From Prevotellaceae bacterium (GTDB lineage Bacteria; Bacteroidota; Bacteroidia; Bacteroidales; Bacteroidaceae), in the NCBI GenBank assembly GCA_028723455.1, contig JAQYEW010000001.1, positions 62,001 through 126,000 on the forward strand: a stretch of DNA of 64,000 nucleotides, written 5' to 3'. Below the pieces are notes generated by a model that saw nothing but the letters and a program-made list of their open reading frames with translations, was not told the origin of the DNA and made no database searches. The stretch's first letter is position 1, and each line of letters begins with the position of its first letter. Shown here one piece after another: positions 16,780-24,068 of the stretch. The position numbers and the translations under genes are program-made.

Positions 16780-17709
16780 ATGAATAAAGAGCAAAGCATT
16801 TTTCAAAGGCCTCTGTGGGTATCGCTTTTTGCACTTACGGCCGCCCTCGCTTGGGGATGGGCTTATCCCTTAATCAAACTGGGGTTTGAGGCGTTTCAAA
16901 TCACTCCGCAAATGACTGTCAACAAGCTGCTTTTTGCCGGTATCCGTTTCTTCGTTTCCGGGCTTCTCATCCTTATTATTGGTGCACAGGCAGGCAAAGA
17001 TTTTACTACGCGTAAAAAGAGCGACTGGTGGTTCATTTTGCTCTTTTCCCTGCTGAATACTACTCTTCATTACAGTTTCTTCTACATCGGCCTCTCCCAT
17101 GCCCCGGGTGCTCGTTCGGCTATCCTCAACTCTCTGAGCGTATTCTGCGTCGTGCTCCTTGCGGGGTTCTTCTATAAGAGCGACAAACTGAACCTTCGGA
17201 AAATCCTGGGTTGCGCGATTGGCTTTGCAGGTATCTTCGCACTTAACATGAATAGCGGCGAGGGCGGTGGAGAGTTTACTTGGATGGGAGACGGTATGAT
17301 TATCCTGAACGCACTTTCTGGTGCTGCGGCCTCACTTCTGACGCGGGGGTTAGGCAAACGTGTCGATGTTTTTGTGGGAACGGGCTACAGTCTCGCCTTA
17401 GGAGGCGCATTGCTCATCCTCCCCAGTTTGCTTATGGGAGCCGGACTTCCCCATATATCCCTCTGGGGTGTTGTTATACTACTGTTGCTCATAGCTATCT
17501 CCACCATAGGCTTCTCGCTTTACAACAAACTGCTCACCTGCAATCCCGTTGGTAAAATCGCCATTTATAATTCTCTGATACCTATCGTCGGGGCCATCAC
17601 CTCATGCCTCTGTCTGGGAGAGATGTTTCACATGAAATACCTACTTGCGGGTGCACTCGCAACCGCCGGCATATACATTATAAATATGCCTCAGGCGAAG
17701 AACAATTAG
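16780..17709 (+). CDS. EamA/DMT-superfamily transporter
   Basis: Inner-membrane exporter of 309 residues with ten predicted helices in two EamA repeats. The first repeat begins at about residue 14 (LFALTAALAWGWAYPLIKLG), the second at about 170 (WMGDGMIILNALSGAAAS). The typical NSLIPIVGAITSCLCLGE segment is near the C-terminus. Substrate is unknown; relatives export amino acids or metabolites. It sits 5 bases after the threonine aldolase stop with AAAAAGG before the ATG, so the two are co-transcribed. Confidence 0.88.
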   Translation: MNKEQSIFQRPLWVSLFALTAALAWGWAYPLIKLGFEAFQITPQMTVNKLLFAGIRFFVSGLLILIIGAQAGKDFTTRKKSDWWFILLFSLLNTTLHYSFFYIGLSHAPGARSAILNSLSVFCVVLLAGFFYKSDKLNLRKILGCAIGFAGIFALNMNSGEGGGEFTWMGDGMIILNALSGAAASLLTRGLGKRVDVFVGTGYSLALGGALLILPSLLMGAGLPHISLWGVVILLLLIAISTIGFSLYNKLLTCNPVGKIAIYNSLIPIVGAITSCLCLGEMFHMKYLLAGALATAGIYIINMPQAKNN

Positions 17710-18184
17710 CACGGGGAGACCAGCAGATCATTTTGTCGGGAAAAACCCGGGAAAACAGTCATAATGATACTCTGCAATCCGTTACCAATCTAATCAAAAT
17801 AGAAGAATAAAGGGTTCTGAGGCCGATGTTTTTGAGACAAAAAACGGTTTTCCAAAAAACAAATACATGTTTTGGGCAAATTTACTGGTTGTTTTTCGAA
17901 ACTAACGCCTTAATTTTACGAAGCCTGGCAGTAATGGATATGCACAAAACAATCGTGATTCGCCGCTGAAAGCAGAACTTCCGAAATAATACAAACAGCA
18001 AGTTTCTCGTAATCAAACTACTACGAAAAACGAAAAACACAACGAGGAGAAGGAAACCTTCAAAAAAAACGCCCGAAAAGAAGTTTAGAAAAATACAAAA
18101 TGCAAGTAAAATGTGCATTCTACCTACATTTTGTTTTTTTCCGGACAATCTGGCACAGGGCGGCACTCAAAGCAATCTGCGCCG
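17710..18184. other. Convergent intergenic region
   Basis: Between the 3' ends of the EamA and DUF389 genes. It holds a short, degenerate copy of the palindromic repeat and otherwise A-rich sequence. A minus-strand open frame at 17882-18166 encodes mostly Phe/Leu/Ser, as expected from random A-rich DNA, and is not called. No clear terminator. Confidence 0.5.
17839..17876. repeat. Degenerate palindromic A/T units (locus 2)
   Basis: AAAAAACGGTTTTCC is followed by AAAAACAAATACATGTTTTGG, matching the AAAAAC-core-TTTTGG unit of the arrays near 1.8 and 39.3 kb. Only one full-length unit remains. Confidence 0.5.
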
Positions 18185-19516
18185 CTATTTACGGACAATC
18201 ATAGAAAGGCTATCCTGACGACAACGCTGGCGGAGCCATTGGAGAATGCGTTTATGGTCGTTGTCGGAAAGTGATTGGTCCTGTCGCAAGGTAACGATAG
18301 CCATCACCTGAGCCTTTGCCCCACTGGTGTCCGTTGCAGCGTTCAGCATGTGAGCCACACTCAAGTGGGAAACCATGGGAAACAACGTTCCCATTTCCCT
18401 ACTTACTTCGGTCGTCAACTGCTCCATGTCCTGATAGACATGCAGTTGCTTCTCCAAGGCCTGTTTCTGTGCCACCTGACTAAGGAGGCGCTCCTTGTCT
18501 GCCGAGCTGTGTAAGCCCGCTTGAGCCAACTGAAGAAGACTATCCCCACTGGTACCCTGAATTACAACTAAATTATAATTTTTAAGACCGTAAAAGGGCA
18601 TACGCTTCTTCGCCTCCGTTTGTTTTGCCTGCGCTATTTCGCGTCCAATAGCCACCACCTGCAACGTACTGTCCGATTGTTCCAACTGGCTGCTTAACAC
18701 TTCTGTACCCTCTTGCTTCAGTTCTTCCTGTACAAAGCGACGAATATTGCTCTCCCTCACGCTATTATTTACAATACTAAAAGTCATCAACGCCGCTGGC
18801 ACCATGGTAAGGACGACGATGGTCCAGATATAGCGTTGCACCGCACGCCTACGCTGGGCGTTTATGAACTGGCGGTGTTGGAAATGCAGGGCACGCACGC
18901 CAATGAAAGTGGCCAGCGCAATAAATACGGTATTGATGAAAAAGAGGTAGAATGCACCCGCGAAATAAATCCATTGCGCTGTTGCCAAACCATAACCCGC
19001 CGTACAAAGCGGAGGCATCAGGGCTGTTGCGATGGCAACACCGGGGATAACGTTGCTTTTGGCACGCGTGCTGAGAGCCAGAATACCTGCCGCACCACCA
19101 CACAAGGCAATGAACACGTCATAGAGCGTGGGAGCGGTACGCGCCAGCAGCTCGCTTTGCGCCTCCGTGAGAGGCGTAAGCAGGAAATAGATTGTAGCCG
19201 TAAGGATACTGATTATCGTCGCCACCGCATAATTGCGTGCCGACCGTTTCAGCAAAGCATAATCAAGGATTCCAATACTCAGTCCCATACCAAGAATCGG
19301 ACCCATAAGGGGTGAAATAAGCATGGCGCCGATAATCACCGCCGTGCTATTGACATTCAAACCCAGCGAGGCTATCAGGATGGCAAAAATCAGCACCCAA
19401 AGGTTTGCGCCACGGAAACTGACTCCCTCCTCTATCTGCCTGATCGTTTCCAGCTCATTCTCCTTATCAGGGAAGGCATTGAAGTAATGTCTAATCGTAT
19501 CCAGCATGAGAAACAT
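18185..19516 (-). CDS. DUF389 family membrane protein
   Basis: Membrane protein of 443 residues. The N-terminal half (about 35-250) is the DUF389 region with about six helices and the motifs SLGLNVNSTAVIIGAMLISPLMGP (read in two parts), AIATALMPPLCTAGYG (about 180-195) and FLFFINTVFIALATF. The C-terminal half is soluble, charged and helical, and probably faces the cytoplasm or periplasm. No transport substrate is established for the family. A single gene with a promoter box 20-30 bases upstream. M4 (19507) is an alternative start. Confidence 0.88.
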   Translation of the reverse strand: MFLMLDTIRHYFNAFPDKENELETIRQIEEGVSFRGANLWVLIFAILIASLGLNVNSTAVIIGAMLISPLMGPILGMGLSIGILDYALLKRSARNYAVATIISILTATIYFLLTPLTEAQSELLARTAPTLYDVFIALCGGAAGILALSTRAKSNVIPGVAIATALMPPLCTAGYGLATAQWIYFAGAFYLFFINTVFIALATFIGVRALHFQHRQFINAQRRRAVQRYIWTIVVLTMVPAALMTFSIVNNSVRESNIRRFVQEELKQEGTEVLSSQLEQSDSTLQVVAIGREIAQAKQTEAKKRMPFYGLKNYNLVVIQGTSGDSLLQLAQAGLHSSADKERLLSQVAQKQALEKQLHVYQDMEQLTTEVSREMGTLFPMVSHLSVAHMLNAATDTSGAKAQVMAIVTLRQDQSLSDNDHKRILQWLRQRCRQDSLSMIVRK

Positions 19517-19535
19517 TTAATGAAAATGGTATTTG

Positions 19536-19543
19536 CAAAGATA
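19536..19543 (-). promoter_or_regulatory. Bacteroidetes -7 box for the DUF389 gene
   Basis: TATCTTTG on the minus strand, 20 bases before the first ATG. Confidence 0.5.
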
Positions 19544-19609
19544 TTCATTATTTCCAAATCCCACAAGAAAAAAACTCCAAGAAATGTTTGACACCCGGAG
19601 GCAGCCCTT

Positions 19610-20029
19610 CTATAGCTTAAGAACATAGAAGTTGGTATCCTTTCGTTGGAATCCCAAGGAAGGATAGAGAAGGTTGGCAACCAGACGCTCAGGACGAGAT
19701 GTCAGCTGCAAGGTAATGGGGCAAGACTCACGTGCCTTGTCTATGATTGCATTCATCAGTTTTCGCCCCACGCCCTTTCCCTGCCAGTCCTTATGCACCA
19801 CGACGTCCTCCACACTCGCCTTGCGCCCTGAAGGTGAAGTGAAAAGGCAAAGGGTAGCCATACCCACGATACGTTCATTCTGTACGGCAACATAAAGCAG
19901 AGAGCTTTTCAGCGTTTCCGCAAGCATGTCGGGAGAAAAAACGGAATGTTCACTCAACGTACCGAACAAGTCTTGAATTTGATGAAACTGTTCGATACGC
20001 ACATCACGCAGTTGCTGTATTTCTATCAT
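19610..20029 (-). CDS. GNAT family N-acetyltransferase
   Basis: Single-domain GNAT protein of 139 residues. The acetyl-CoA loop is VVVHKDWQGKGVGRKLMNAII (read as V-x-x-x-x-x-Q/R-G-K-G-x-G, about 77-97), preceded by ERIVGMATLCL and followed by the NLLYPSLGFQRKDTNFYVLKL end, where the YxxxGF element is typical. Substrate unknown. Alone on the minus strand, 93 bases from the DUF389 gene. Confidence 0.88.
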   Translation of the reverse strand: MIEIQQLRDVRIEQFHQIQDLFGTLSEHSVFSPDMLAETLKSSLLYVAVQNERIVGMATLCLFTSPSGRKASVEDVVVHKDWQGKGVGRKLMNAIIDKARESCPITLQLTSRPERLVANLLYPSLGFQRKDTNFYVLKL

Positions 20030-20186
20030 GCCAGATACAAATTAGGATTATAGGATACAAAAATAAAAAAATCCCCCTTTTCCCTGCCGTTTTCACCATC
20101 CGTTTATCAGCAAAGAGTCAAAAACCCACAAGTTTATTGATATAAATCAAGAAAAACAGGTTCCAAGAAAAAAACAATAAAAGGTC

Positions 20187-20218
20187 TTTGCACACTATTA
20201 TAATCCATAGTATCTTTG
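20187..20218 (+). promoter_or_regulatory. Canonical -33/-7 promoter for the small transcript
   Basis: TTTG (20187-20190), a 20-base spacer, then TATCTTTG (20211-20218): one of the best matches to the Bacteroidetes primary promoter in the window. Confidence 0.7.
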
Positions 20219-20223
20219 TGTAG

Positions 20224-20291
20224 TTTTTCATGGTATTAGATTTTAAGGTTAATGGAAGTAAGGTTGTCGTGATGACAACCTTCTTTTTTTG
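20224..20291 (+). ncRNA. Candidate small RNA or terminated leader
   Basis: The predicted start is 6-7 bases after the -7 box. About 35 bases later comes the perfect hairpin AAGGTTGTC-gtga-GACAACCTT, followed by C and T7. This makes a transcript of about 68 bases with no open reading frame of note. The 5' part (TTTTCATGGTATTAGATTTT) resembles leaders I recall upstream of other Bacteroidales genes, but I cannot name the family. It could be an independent sRNA or an attenuator for the Spy-like gene downstream. Confidence 0.55.
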
Positions 20292-20402
20292 TATTATTCT
20301 TTGTTAAAATCTGCTTGCTGATTAAACGTTCCCCGGGTTTTGTTATCCTAACTAAAAAGCAACAGCAAGAAAACATTACTAACTAAAAAACAAAGAATCA
20401 GG

Positions 20403-20945
20403 ATGAAAAAGACAATGCTCGTTTTGGCAATGGTCCTTTTGACCAGCAGTTACGCCAATGCACAAAACAGGAAACAACACGCTAACGAGGAGAACCGGCA
20501 AAGTAGGACAGAGCGCATTGAGAAACGCATCGCCAAACTCAATGAAGAACTGGAACTGAATGCGGAACAAAAAGAAAAGTTTTCCACCCTGTACAAACAG
20601 ATGACAGAGGAAATTATGAATGCGCACCAACCGATGCGCCCCAACATGCAAAAGTTACAGGCTGAAAAGAAAAAGAAAGAACTGACGGAGCAGGAGGCGC
20701 GCGAACGCCTACAAAAAAGATTTGAACGCAGCGAAAAGGCCCTGAAGCGTCAGCAAGAGGTTTTGGAAATTCACAAGAAGTATAGCGAAAAAATGGGTGA
20801 GTTCCTAAATGCGAAACAACTGCTAAAGGTCTTTACTTTCCGACAGGCAGAACACAATGCCTTTCGGCATCATGCACAAAACAAACCCATGGGACACCGT
20901 AAAAACCATTGCGAAGCCTGCAATCACGAAAAGAAAGTAAACTAA
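20403..20945 (+). CDS. Spy/CpxP-like periplasmic helical protein
   Basis: Secreted protein of 180 residues. A signal peptide (KKTMLVLAMVLLTSSYANA, cleavage near residue 20) is followed by a highly charged, almost wholly helical body. The segment LNEELELNAEQKEKFSTLY (about 46-64) resembles the LTxxQ helix of Spy/CpxP chaperones. The C-terminal 25 residues are His/Cys-rich (HRKNHCEACNHEKK), so metal binding is possible. Such proteins sense or buffer envelope stress. No two-component or sigma/anti-sigma genes are adjacent. It is preceded by the terminated leader described at 20224-20291. Confidence 0.7.
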   Translation: MKKTMLVLAMVLLTSSYANAQNRKQHANEENRQSRTERIEKRIAKLNEELELNAEQKEKFSTLYKQMTEEIMNAHQPMRPNMQKLQAEKKKKELTEQEARERLQKRFERSEKALKRQQEVLEIHKKYSEKMGEFLNAKQLLKVFTFRQAEHNAFRHHAQNKPMGHRKNHCEACNHEKKVN

Positions 20946-20971
20946 AAAAGGAGGGATCAACCCTCCTTTTT
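20944..20971. terminator. Bidirectional terminator between the Spy-like and Lrp genes
   Basis: AAAAAAGGAGGG-atcaa-CCCTCCTTTTT, an A/T-flanked hairpin shared by the two convergent genes and overlapping the Lrp stop codon. Confidence 0.9.
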
Positions 20972-21451
20972 CTGTTCTCGGCCGTGGCTCAGACTATCAA
21001 TGCTGATACTGCGACGGATTGCTTCATTGAAGCTGATAATTGTTTCGGAACGCGACAAGCCCAAAGGTTGTAACTTGTCGTGAATGATATTCAGAAGATG
21101 GTGGTTGTTTTGCGCGTAGATCTTAATAAAAAGGTCAAAACCGCCCGTAGTGTAATGGCACTCTACCACCTCGGGCATATTATAGAGAGCCTCCACCACC
21201 TTGTCAAAACTACTGGGATCCTGAAGATTCAGACCGATATAGGCGCATGTAGACAAGCCTAATTTTTCAGGGTTTACGATATACTCAGATCCTTGCAGGA
21301 TACCCAAGCTTGTAAGACGCTGAACACGCTGATGGATGGCAGCCCCACTTACGCCTGCCGCACGAGCCACCTCCAGGAAAGGCACACGTGCATCAGCAAG
21401 AATCATCCCCAGTATTTTTCTATCCAGGGCATCTAAATTGTATTGTTGCAT
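20957..21451 (-). CDS. Lrp/AsnC family transcriptional regulator
   Basis: Regulator of 164 residues. The N-terminal helix-turn-helix (LDALDRKILGMILADARVPF, then GVSGAAIHQRVQRL, about 5-50) is followed by a RAM ligand-binding domain (about 68-150; VVECHYTTGGFDLFIKIYAQ). Such proteins sense amino acids as octamers. The ligand is unknown here, and no amino-acid operon is adjacent. It is a single gene with its own -7 box. Confidence 0.93.
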   Translation of the reverse strand: MQQYNLDALDRKILGMILADARVPFLEVARAAGVSGAAIHQRVQRLTSLGILQGSEYIVNPEKLGLSTCAYIGLNLQDPSSFDKVVEALYNMPEVVECHYTTGGFDLFIKIYAQNNHHLLNIIHDKLQPLGLSRSETIISFNEAIRRSISIDSLSHGREQKKEG

Positions 21452-21483
21452 TCTACTTGCAGTTTTTGTATTTAATTCGAATG

Positions 21484-21491
21484 CAAATGTA
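21484..21491 (-). promoter_or_regulatory. Bacteroidetes -7 box for the Lrp gene
   Basis: TACATTTG on the minus strand, 32 bases before the start codon. Confidence 0.5.
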
Positions 21492-21530
21492 CAACTTTTT
21501 TACGATTTATCACGAATGCTTGCAAGAAAT

Positions 21531-22259
21531 TTACGACTTCAGTTCTATCTGCAAATAGTCCAGGAGCACTTCGGGACGCTGATAGTTCATGATTAAGTCG
21601 TTGGGGAAATCCGTTTCCTTAAGCAAAGGCAGGCAATGCTCATAGTTTGCGATGTCCTTCGCTATATGGGCATCGCTACCTAATATAATAGGAATGTTCA
21701 TACGTTTGGCCAAACGCAAAATCTCCAGATTATTCTCGTAGGATTTTACCAAGCCACGTGCAGGCCGCATAGATGTGCTGTTCACCTCCAAGAGCGTACG
21801 GTGTTGCTTGGAGGCCTCCAACAGAGGTTCAAAAAACAAATCTGCCGCACCGTCGCCTGGATGCGAAATAACATGTGTCCAAGGGTTTGAGATAGCATGA
21901 ATCACGCCCTGCGTATTCTCCTCTTTGGTTCCTCCTTGCCAACAAAAGCCATGTATTCCCGCAATACGAATATCCAAACGCTTATAATAGGATTCATCCA
22001 GGTCGAGCCTGCCCGTAGTATCAAGAATATTGAGTTCCGCACCAAGCAGGAGAGACAAATTGTCCCATCGGCGAGGAACGACATGCAGATTACGGAAATA
22101 GATGGGGTCGCAAGTCCCCGGGATACTTGGCCCATGCTCCGTAATGCCCAAAAGGGACATCCCCTGTCGTTGCGCCTCCACGACCATCTCTGCCAGCGTA
22201 CTGAAGGCATGACCGGAAACAATCGTATGGGTGTGAATGTCAAGAAATGTTCTGTTCAT
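21531..22259 (-). CDS. PHP-domain phosphatase (YcdX-like)
   Basis: Metal-dependent phosphoesterase of the PHP superfamily, 242 residues. Metal-binding motifs appear in order: DIHTHTIVSGHAF (6-18), ITEHGP (about 39-44), AGIHG, LLEVNST and LGSDAHIAKD (near 200). Members hydrolyse small phosphomonoesters. I chose ATG 22259 (MNRTFLDIHTHT), since the 23 residues upstream overlap folE. It is 4 bases after the folE stop and last in the queD-queE-folE operon, where it might dephosphorylate a pterin intermediate; that link is inference. Confidence 0.85.
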   Translation of the reverse strand: MNRTFLDIHTHTIVSGHAFSTLAEMVVEAQRQGMSLLGITEHGPSIPGTCDPIYFRNLHVVPRRWDNLSLLLGAELNILDTTGRLDLDESYYKRLDIRIAGIHGFCWQGGTKEENTQGVIHAISNPWTHVISHPGDGAADLFFEPLLEASKQHRTLLEVNSTSMRPARGLVKSYENNLEILRLAKRMNIPIILGSDAHIAKDIANYEHCLPLLKETDFPNDLIMNYQRPEVLLDYLQIELKS

Positions 22260-22263
22260 AAAG

Positions 22264-22848
22264 CTAATCGCATATTGCCACTTGTTGCAGGAACTCCGCA
22301 CGCAACGAGGCATCGGTTTTGAAGGCACCCGTGAAATAGGTAACCTGCATCTCGCCCTGATTGCGCACGCCCCGCATGGACTTGCACATGTGCTGACCGC
22401 GCATCAGGATGGCAAAGCCGCGTGCCGTACCCTGAAGGGCTTCGGACAACATCTCCACAATATCACGCGCCAAACGCTCCTGCAACTGAAGGCGTGCGGC
22501 ACAGTAAGCAACGACACGGGCCACCTTGCTGATACCTAAAATGCGGCCATCGGCACTGGGAAGGTAAGCAAAGTAGTAGCGGCCAAAGAAAGGCAACACG
22601 TGGTGTTCACACATGCTGTAGTATTCTCCGCTGTCCATGACCATTTCTTCCGCATGCGCCTCGTTAGGAAAGGTGGTGATGGATGGTTTCATCTCTTCGT
22701 CGTAACCACGGAAAATCTCTTTCCACATACGCATGATGCGCTGTGGCGTATCCTTCAGCCCGTCGCGTTCCGGATCTTCGCCGATTGCCAAAAGAAGGGT
22801 TTTCAGCGCACGTTCAATATCTTGTGGGTTTGGAGTGACAGTTGCCAT
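22264..22848 (-). CDS. folE: GTP cyclohydrolase I
   Basis: Converts GTP to 7,8-dihydroneopterin triphosphate, the first step of both folate and queuosine/7-deazaguanine synthesis. The protein has 194 residues. The zinc-site motif MCEHHVLPFFG holds Cys and His ligands, and the second Cys is in VAYCAARLQLQERL. FKTDASLRAEFLQ is the typical C-terminus. The start overlaps the queE 3' end by 46 bases in another frame, and no later ATG would keep the N-terminal helix. Grouping with queD and queE favours a role in deazaguanine supply. Confidence 0.95.
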   Translation of the reverse strand: MATVTPNPQDIERALKTLLLAIGEDPERDGLKDTPQRIMRMWKEIFRGYDEEMKPSITTFPNEAHAEEMVMDSGEYYSMCEHHVLPFFGRYYFAYLPSADGRILGISKVARVVAYCAARLQLQERLARDIVEMLSEALQGTARGFAILMRGQHMCKSMRGVRNQGEMQVTYFTGAFKTDASLRAEFLQQVAICD

Positions 22849-23375
22849 GTGGGGTGCATTAAAATATAGTCAATAGTTTCTTTTAAAATCTCTTTGTTAC
22901 GAACCGCATCCCCGGTATCCAAGGGCTGCAGGCGGTACTCGGAAGCCGGCGTTTGCAGAAAGCCGCTCACATCCTGTCCCCAGAAAAGAACCTTCAGTTC
23001 GTTGACACCTTGGATTTTCACGTCGCCGCCCTCTTTAGGAGAGCACGTGACCCAATCCACCTTAACGCCTGGTTGCAGGGGGCGTGTGCCATTCGTTTCC
23101 AAATGGATCCGCCATCCTTGTTCTTGCAGAGCACCGCAAAGTTCAGCGTCCAACTGCAATGTAGGCTCCCCTCCTGTGATGACAACCGTACGCGCAGGAA
23201 AGGCATTCAAGGCATTCAGGATGTCCCGCAAGCTCATGGAAGAATAATTCTCATGACGGGTGTCGCAGAAGGAACAACGCAAATTACAGCCCGAGAAACG
23301 AAGAAAAACAGCGGGAGTGCCTGTGAATCTACCCTCACCTTGCAAGGAATAGAAGATTTCGTTGACACGATACAT
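22803..23375 (-). CDS. queE: 7-carboxy-7-deazaguanine synthase
   Basis: Radical-SAM enzyme of 190 residues that rearranges carboxytetrahydropterin to 7-carboxy-7-deazaguanine. The cluster cysteines are C30, C34 and C37 in SGCNLRCSFCDTRH. The opening NEIFYSLQGEGRFTGTPAVF and the end LSLQTHKILNVR are family hallmarks, as is the VVITGGEPTLQ segment. I chose ATG 23375 because the 32 residues upstream overlap queD and are unrelated. Eleven bases after queD. queC and queF are not in the window. Confidence 0.95.
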   Translation of the reverse strand: MYRVNEIFYSLQGEGRFTGTPAVFLRFSGCNLRCSFCDTRHENYSSMSLRDILNALNAFPARTVVITGGEPTLQLDAELCGALQEQGWRIHLETNGTRPLQPGVKVDWVTCSPKEGGDVKIQGVNELKVLFWGQDVSGFLQTPASEYRLQPLDTGDAVRNKEILKETIDYILMHPTWQLSLQTHKILNVR

Positions 23376-23386
23376 CTTTCGTTCGC

Positions 23387-23719
23387 CTAATCTTTGACGT
23401 AAGTGGCCGTGTTCCCTTCGCTCTCCTGCACATCCACACGGTAACATTTTTCCACACGGTCGCAAATCCATCGTGCTATGTTTTCTGCGGTAGGATTAAA
23501 GGGCAAGAGCTCGTTGAAATTTCCATGGTCCAGATAACCATGAACGTCCTCCTTTACATGGGTGAAATCCACAACCATTCCGTTCTCGTCCAGTTCCTTG
23601 GATTTACAATATATGGTAACAATCCAATTATGGCCATGCATCTTGGTACATTTGCTGGGATAAGGAAGCGTGAGTTGATGGCATCCTGCAATTTCGATGC
23701 GCTTTGATATATAATACAT
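23387..23719 (-). CDS. queD: 6-carboxy-5,6,7,8-tetrahydropterin synthase
   Basis: Second step of the 7-deazaguanine path, acting on dihydroneopterin triphosphate; 110 residues. Zinc-site and catalytic residues are visible in CHQLTLPYPSKCTKMHGHNW (His, catalytic Cys, HGH). VVDFTHVKEDV and LDHGNFNEL, PTAENIARWI follow, as expected of the family. ATG 23719 is the first ATG; the preceding in-frame codon that could start is TTG. First gene of the queD-queE-folE-PHP operon, with a good promoter 56 bases upstream. Confidence 0.95.
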   Translation of the reverse strand: MYYISKRIEIAGCHQLTLPYPSKCTKMHGHNWIVTIYCKSKELDENGMVVDFTHVKEDVHGYLDHGNFNELLPFNPTAENIARWICDRVEKCYRVDVQESEGNTATYVKD

Positions 23720-23774
23720 GTGCAAAGTTTTGTTTAAGGGGGTCGCTTTTACCCCTGATTAGTATTTCGGAGTG

Positions 23775-23805
23775 CAAAGTTAGCGTAAAAATAGGGAAAC
23801 ACAAA
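23775..23805 (-). promoter_or_regulatory. Canonical -33/-7 promoter of the queD operon
   Basis: On the minus strand TTTG (23805-23802), a 19-base spacer, then TAACTTTG (23782-23775). Confidence 0.7.
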
Positions 23806-23856
23806 AGAAGAACTAAAAAAAACAAATAAGAGCGATGTTTTCTCATACTTTTTCGC

Positions 23857-23864
23857 TAACTTTG
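23857..23864 (+). promoter_or_regulatory. Bacteroidetes -7 box for the carAB leader
   Basis: TAACTTTG, predicting a start near 23870, about 10 bases before the leader ORF and about 200 bases before carA. Confidence 0.65.
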
Positions 23865-23880
23865 CGCAAACAAACCGAGC

Positions 23881-24054
23881 ATGACGCACCTGAACTACTA
23901 CAACGGGCAACACGTAAGCCCCGAGTCCTGGCAGAGCAGCACACCCGCAGAGGCGTGTTCGGACGTTTGTCTTTATTTATTTAACTGCATGGTTGGGCCT
24001 TCTTCGGAAAATAATTGCCGAGAGAGAGCCCTTTCTTTTTCCCTGAACACATAG
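23881..24054 (+). CDS. Putative leader peptide of carAB (57 residues)
   Basis: An open frame from ATG 23881 to TAG 24052-24054, beginning MTHLNYYNGQHVSPE and ending ALSFSLNT. It starts about 10 bases after the predicted transcript start and ends 14 bases before carA. It has no family I recognise. Its second half runs through a T-rich stretch (TTTGTCTTTATTTATTTAA, 23966-23984) and across the whole terminator hairpin. This is the arrangement of the E. coli pyrL leader, where translation close behind the polymerase stops the hairpin forming. Whether the frame is really translated is unproven. Confidence 0.5.
   Translation: MTHLNYYNGQHVSPESWQSSTPAEACSDVCLYLFNCMVGPSSENNCRERALSFSLNT
23995..24040 (+). 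terminator. Intrinsic terminator/attenuator in the carAB leader
   Basis: GGGCCTTCTTCGG pairs with CCGAGAGAGAGCCC (about 12 pairs, one bulge, one mismatch; 10-base loop), followed by TTTCTTTTT. It lies inside the leader ORF and 28 bases before carA, so read-through must be controlled if carAB is to be expressed. Confidence 0.7.
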
Positions 24055-24068
24055 CTTAACACTATACA

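Larger units (their letters stand above)
20030..20402. other. Intergenic region with a probable small transcript
   Basis: Between the divergent GNAT and Spy-like genes. The first 150 bases are A-rich with nothing recognised. From 20187 there is a canonical promoter, a short transcribed region and a terminator hairpin. The last 110 bases are the leader of the Spy-like gene; I see no clear second promoter for it. Confidence 0.5.

Noticed and set aside
17882-18166. 94-residue minus-strand frame
   Set aside because: Phe/Leu/Ser-rich string from A-rich DNA, no motif, no promoter or start-site support.
23857-24068. PyrR-binding attenuator for carAB
   Set aside because: I could not find the PyrR anti-antiterminator consensus; the overlapping leader ORF favours a pyrBI-like mode.
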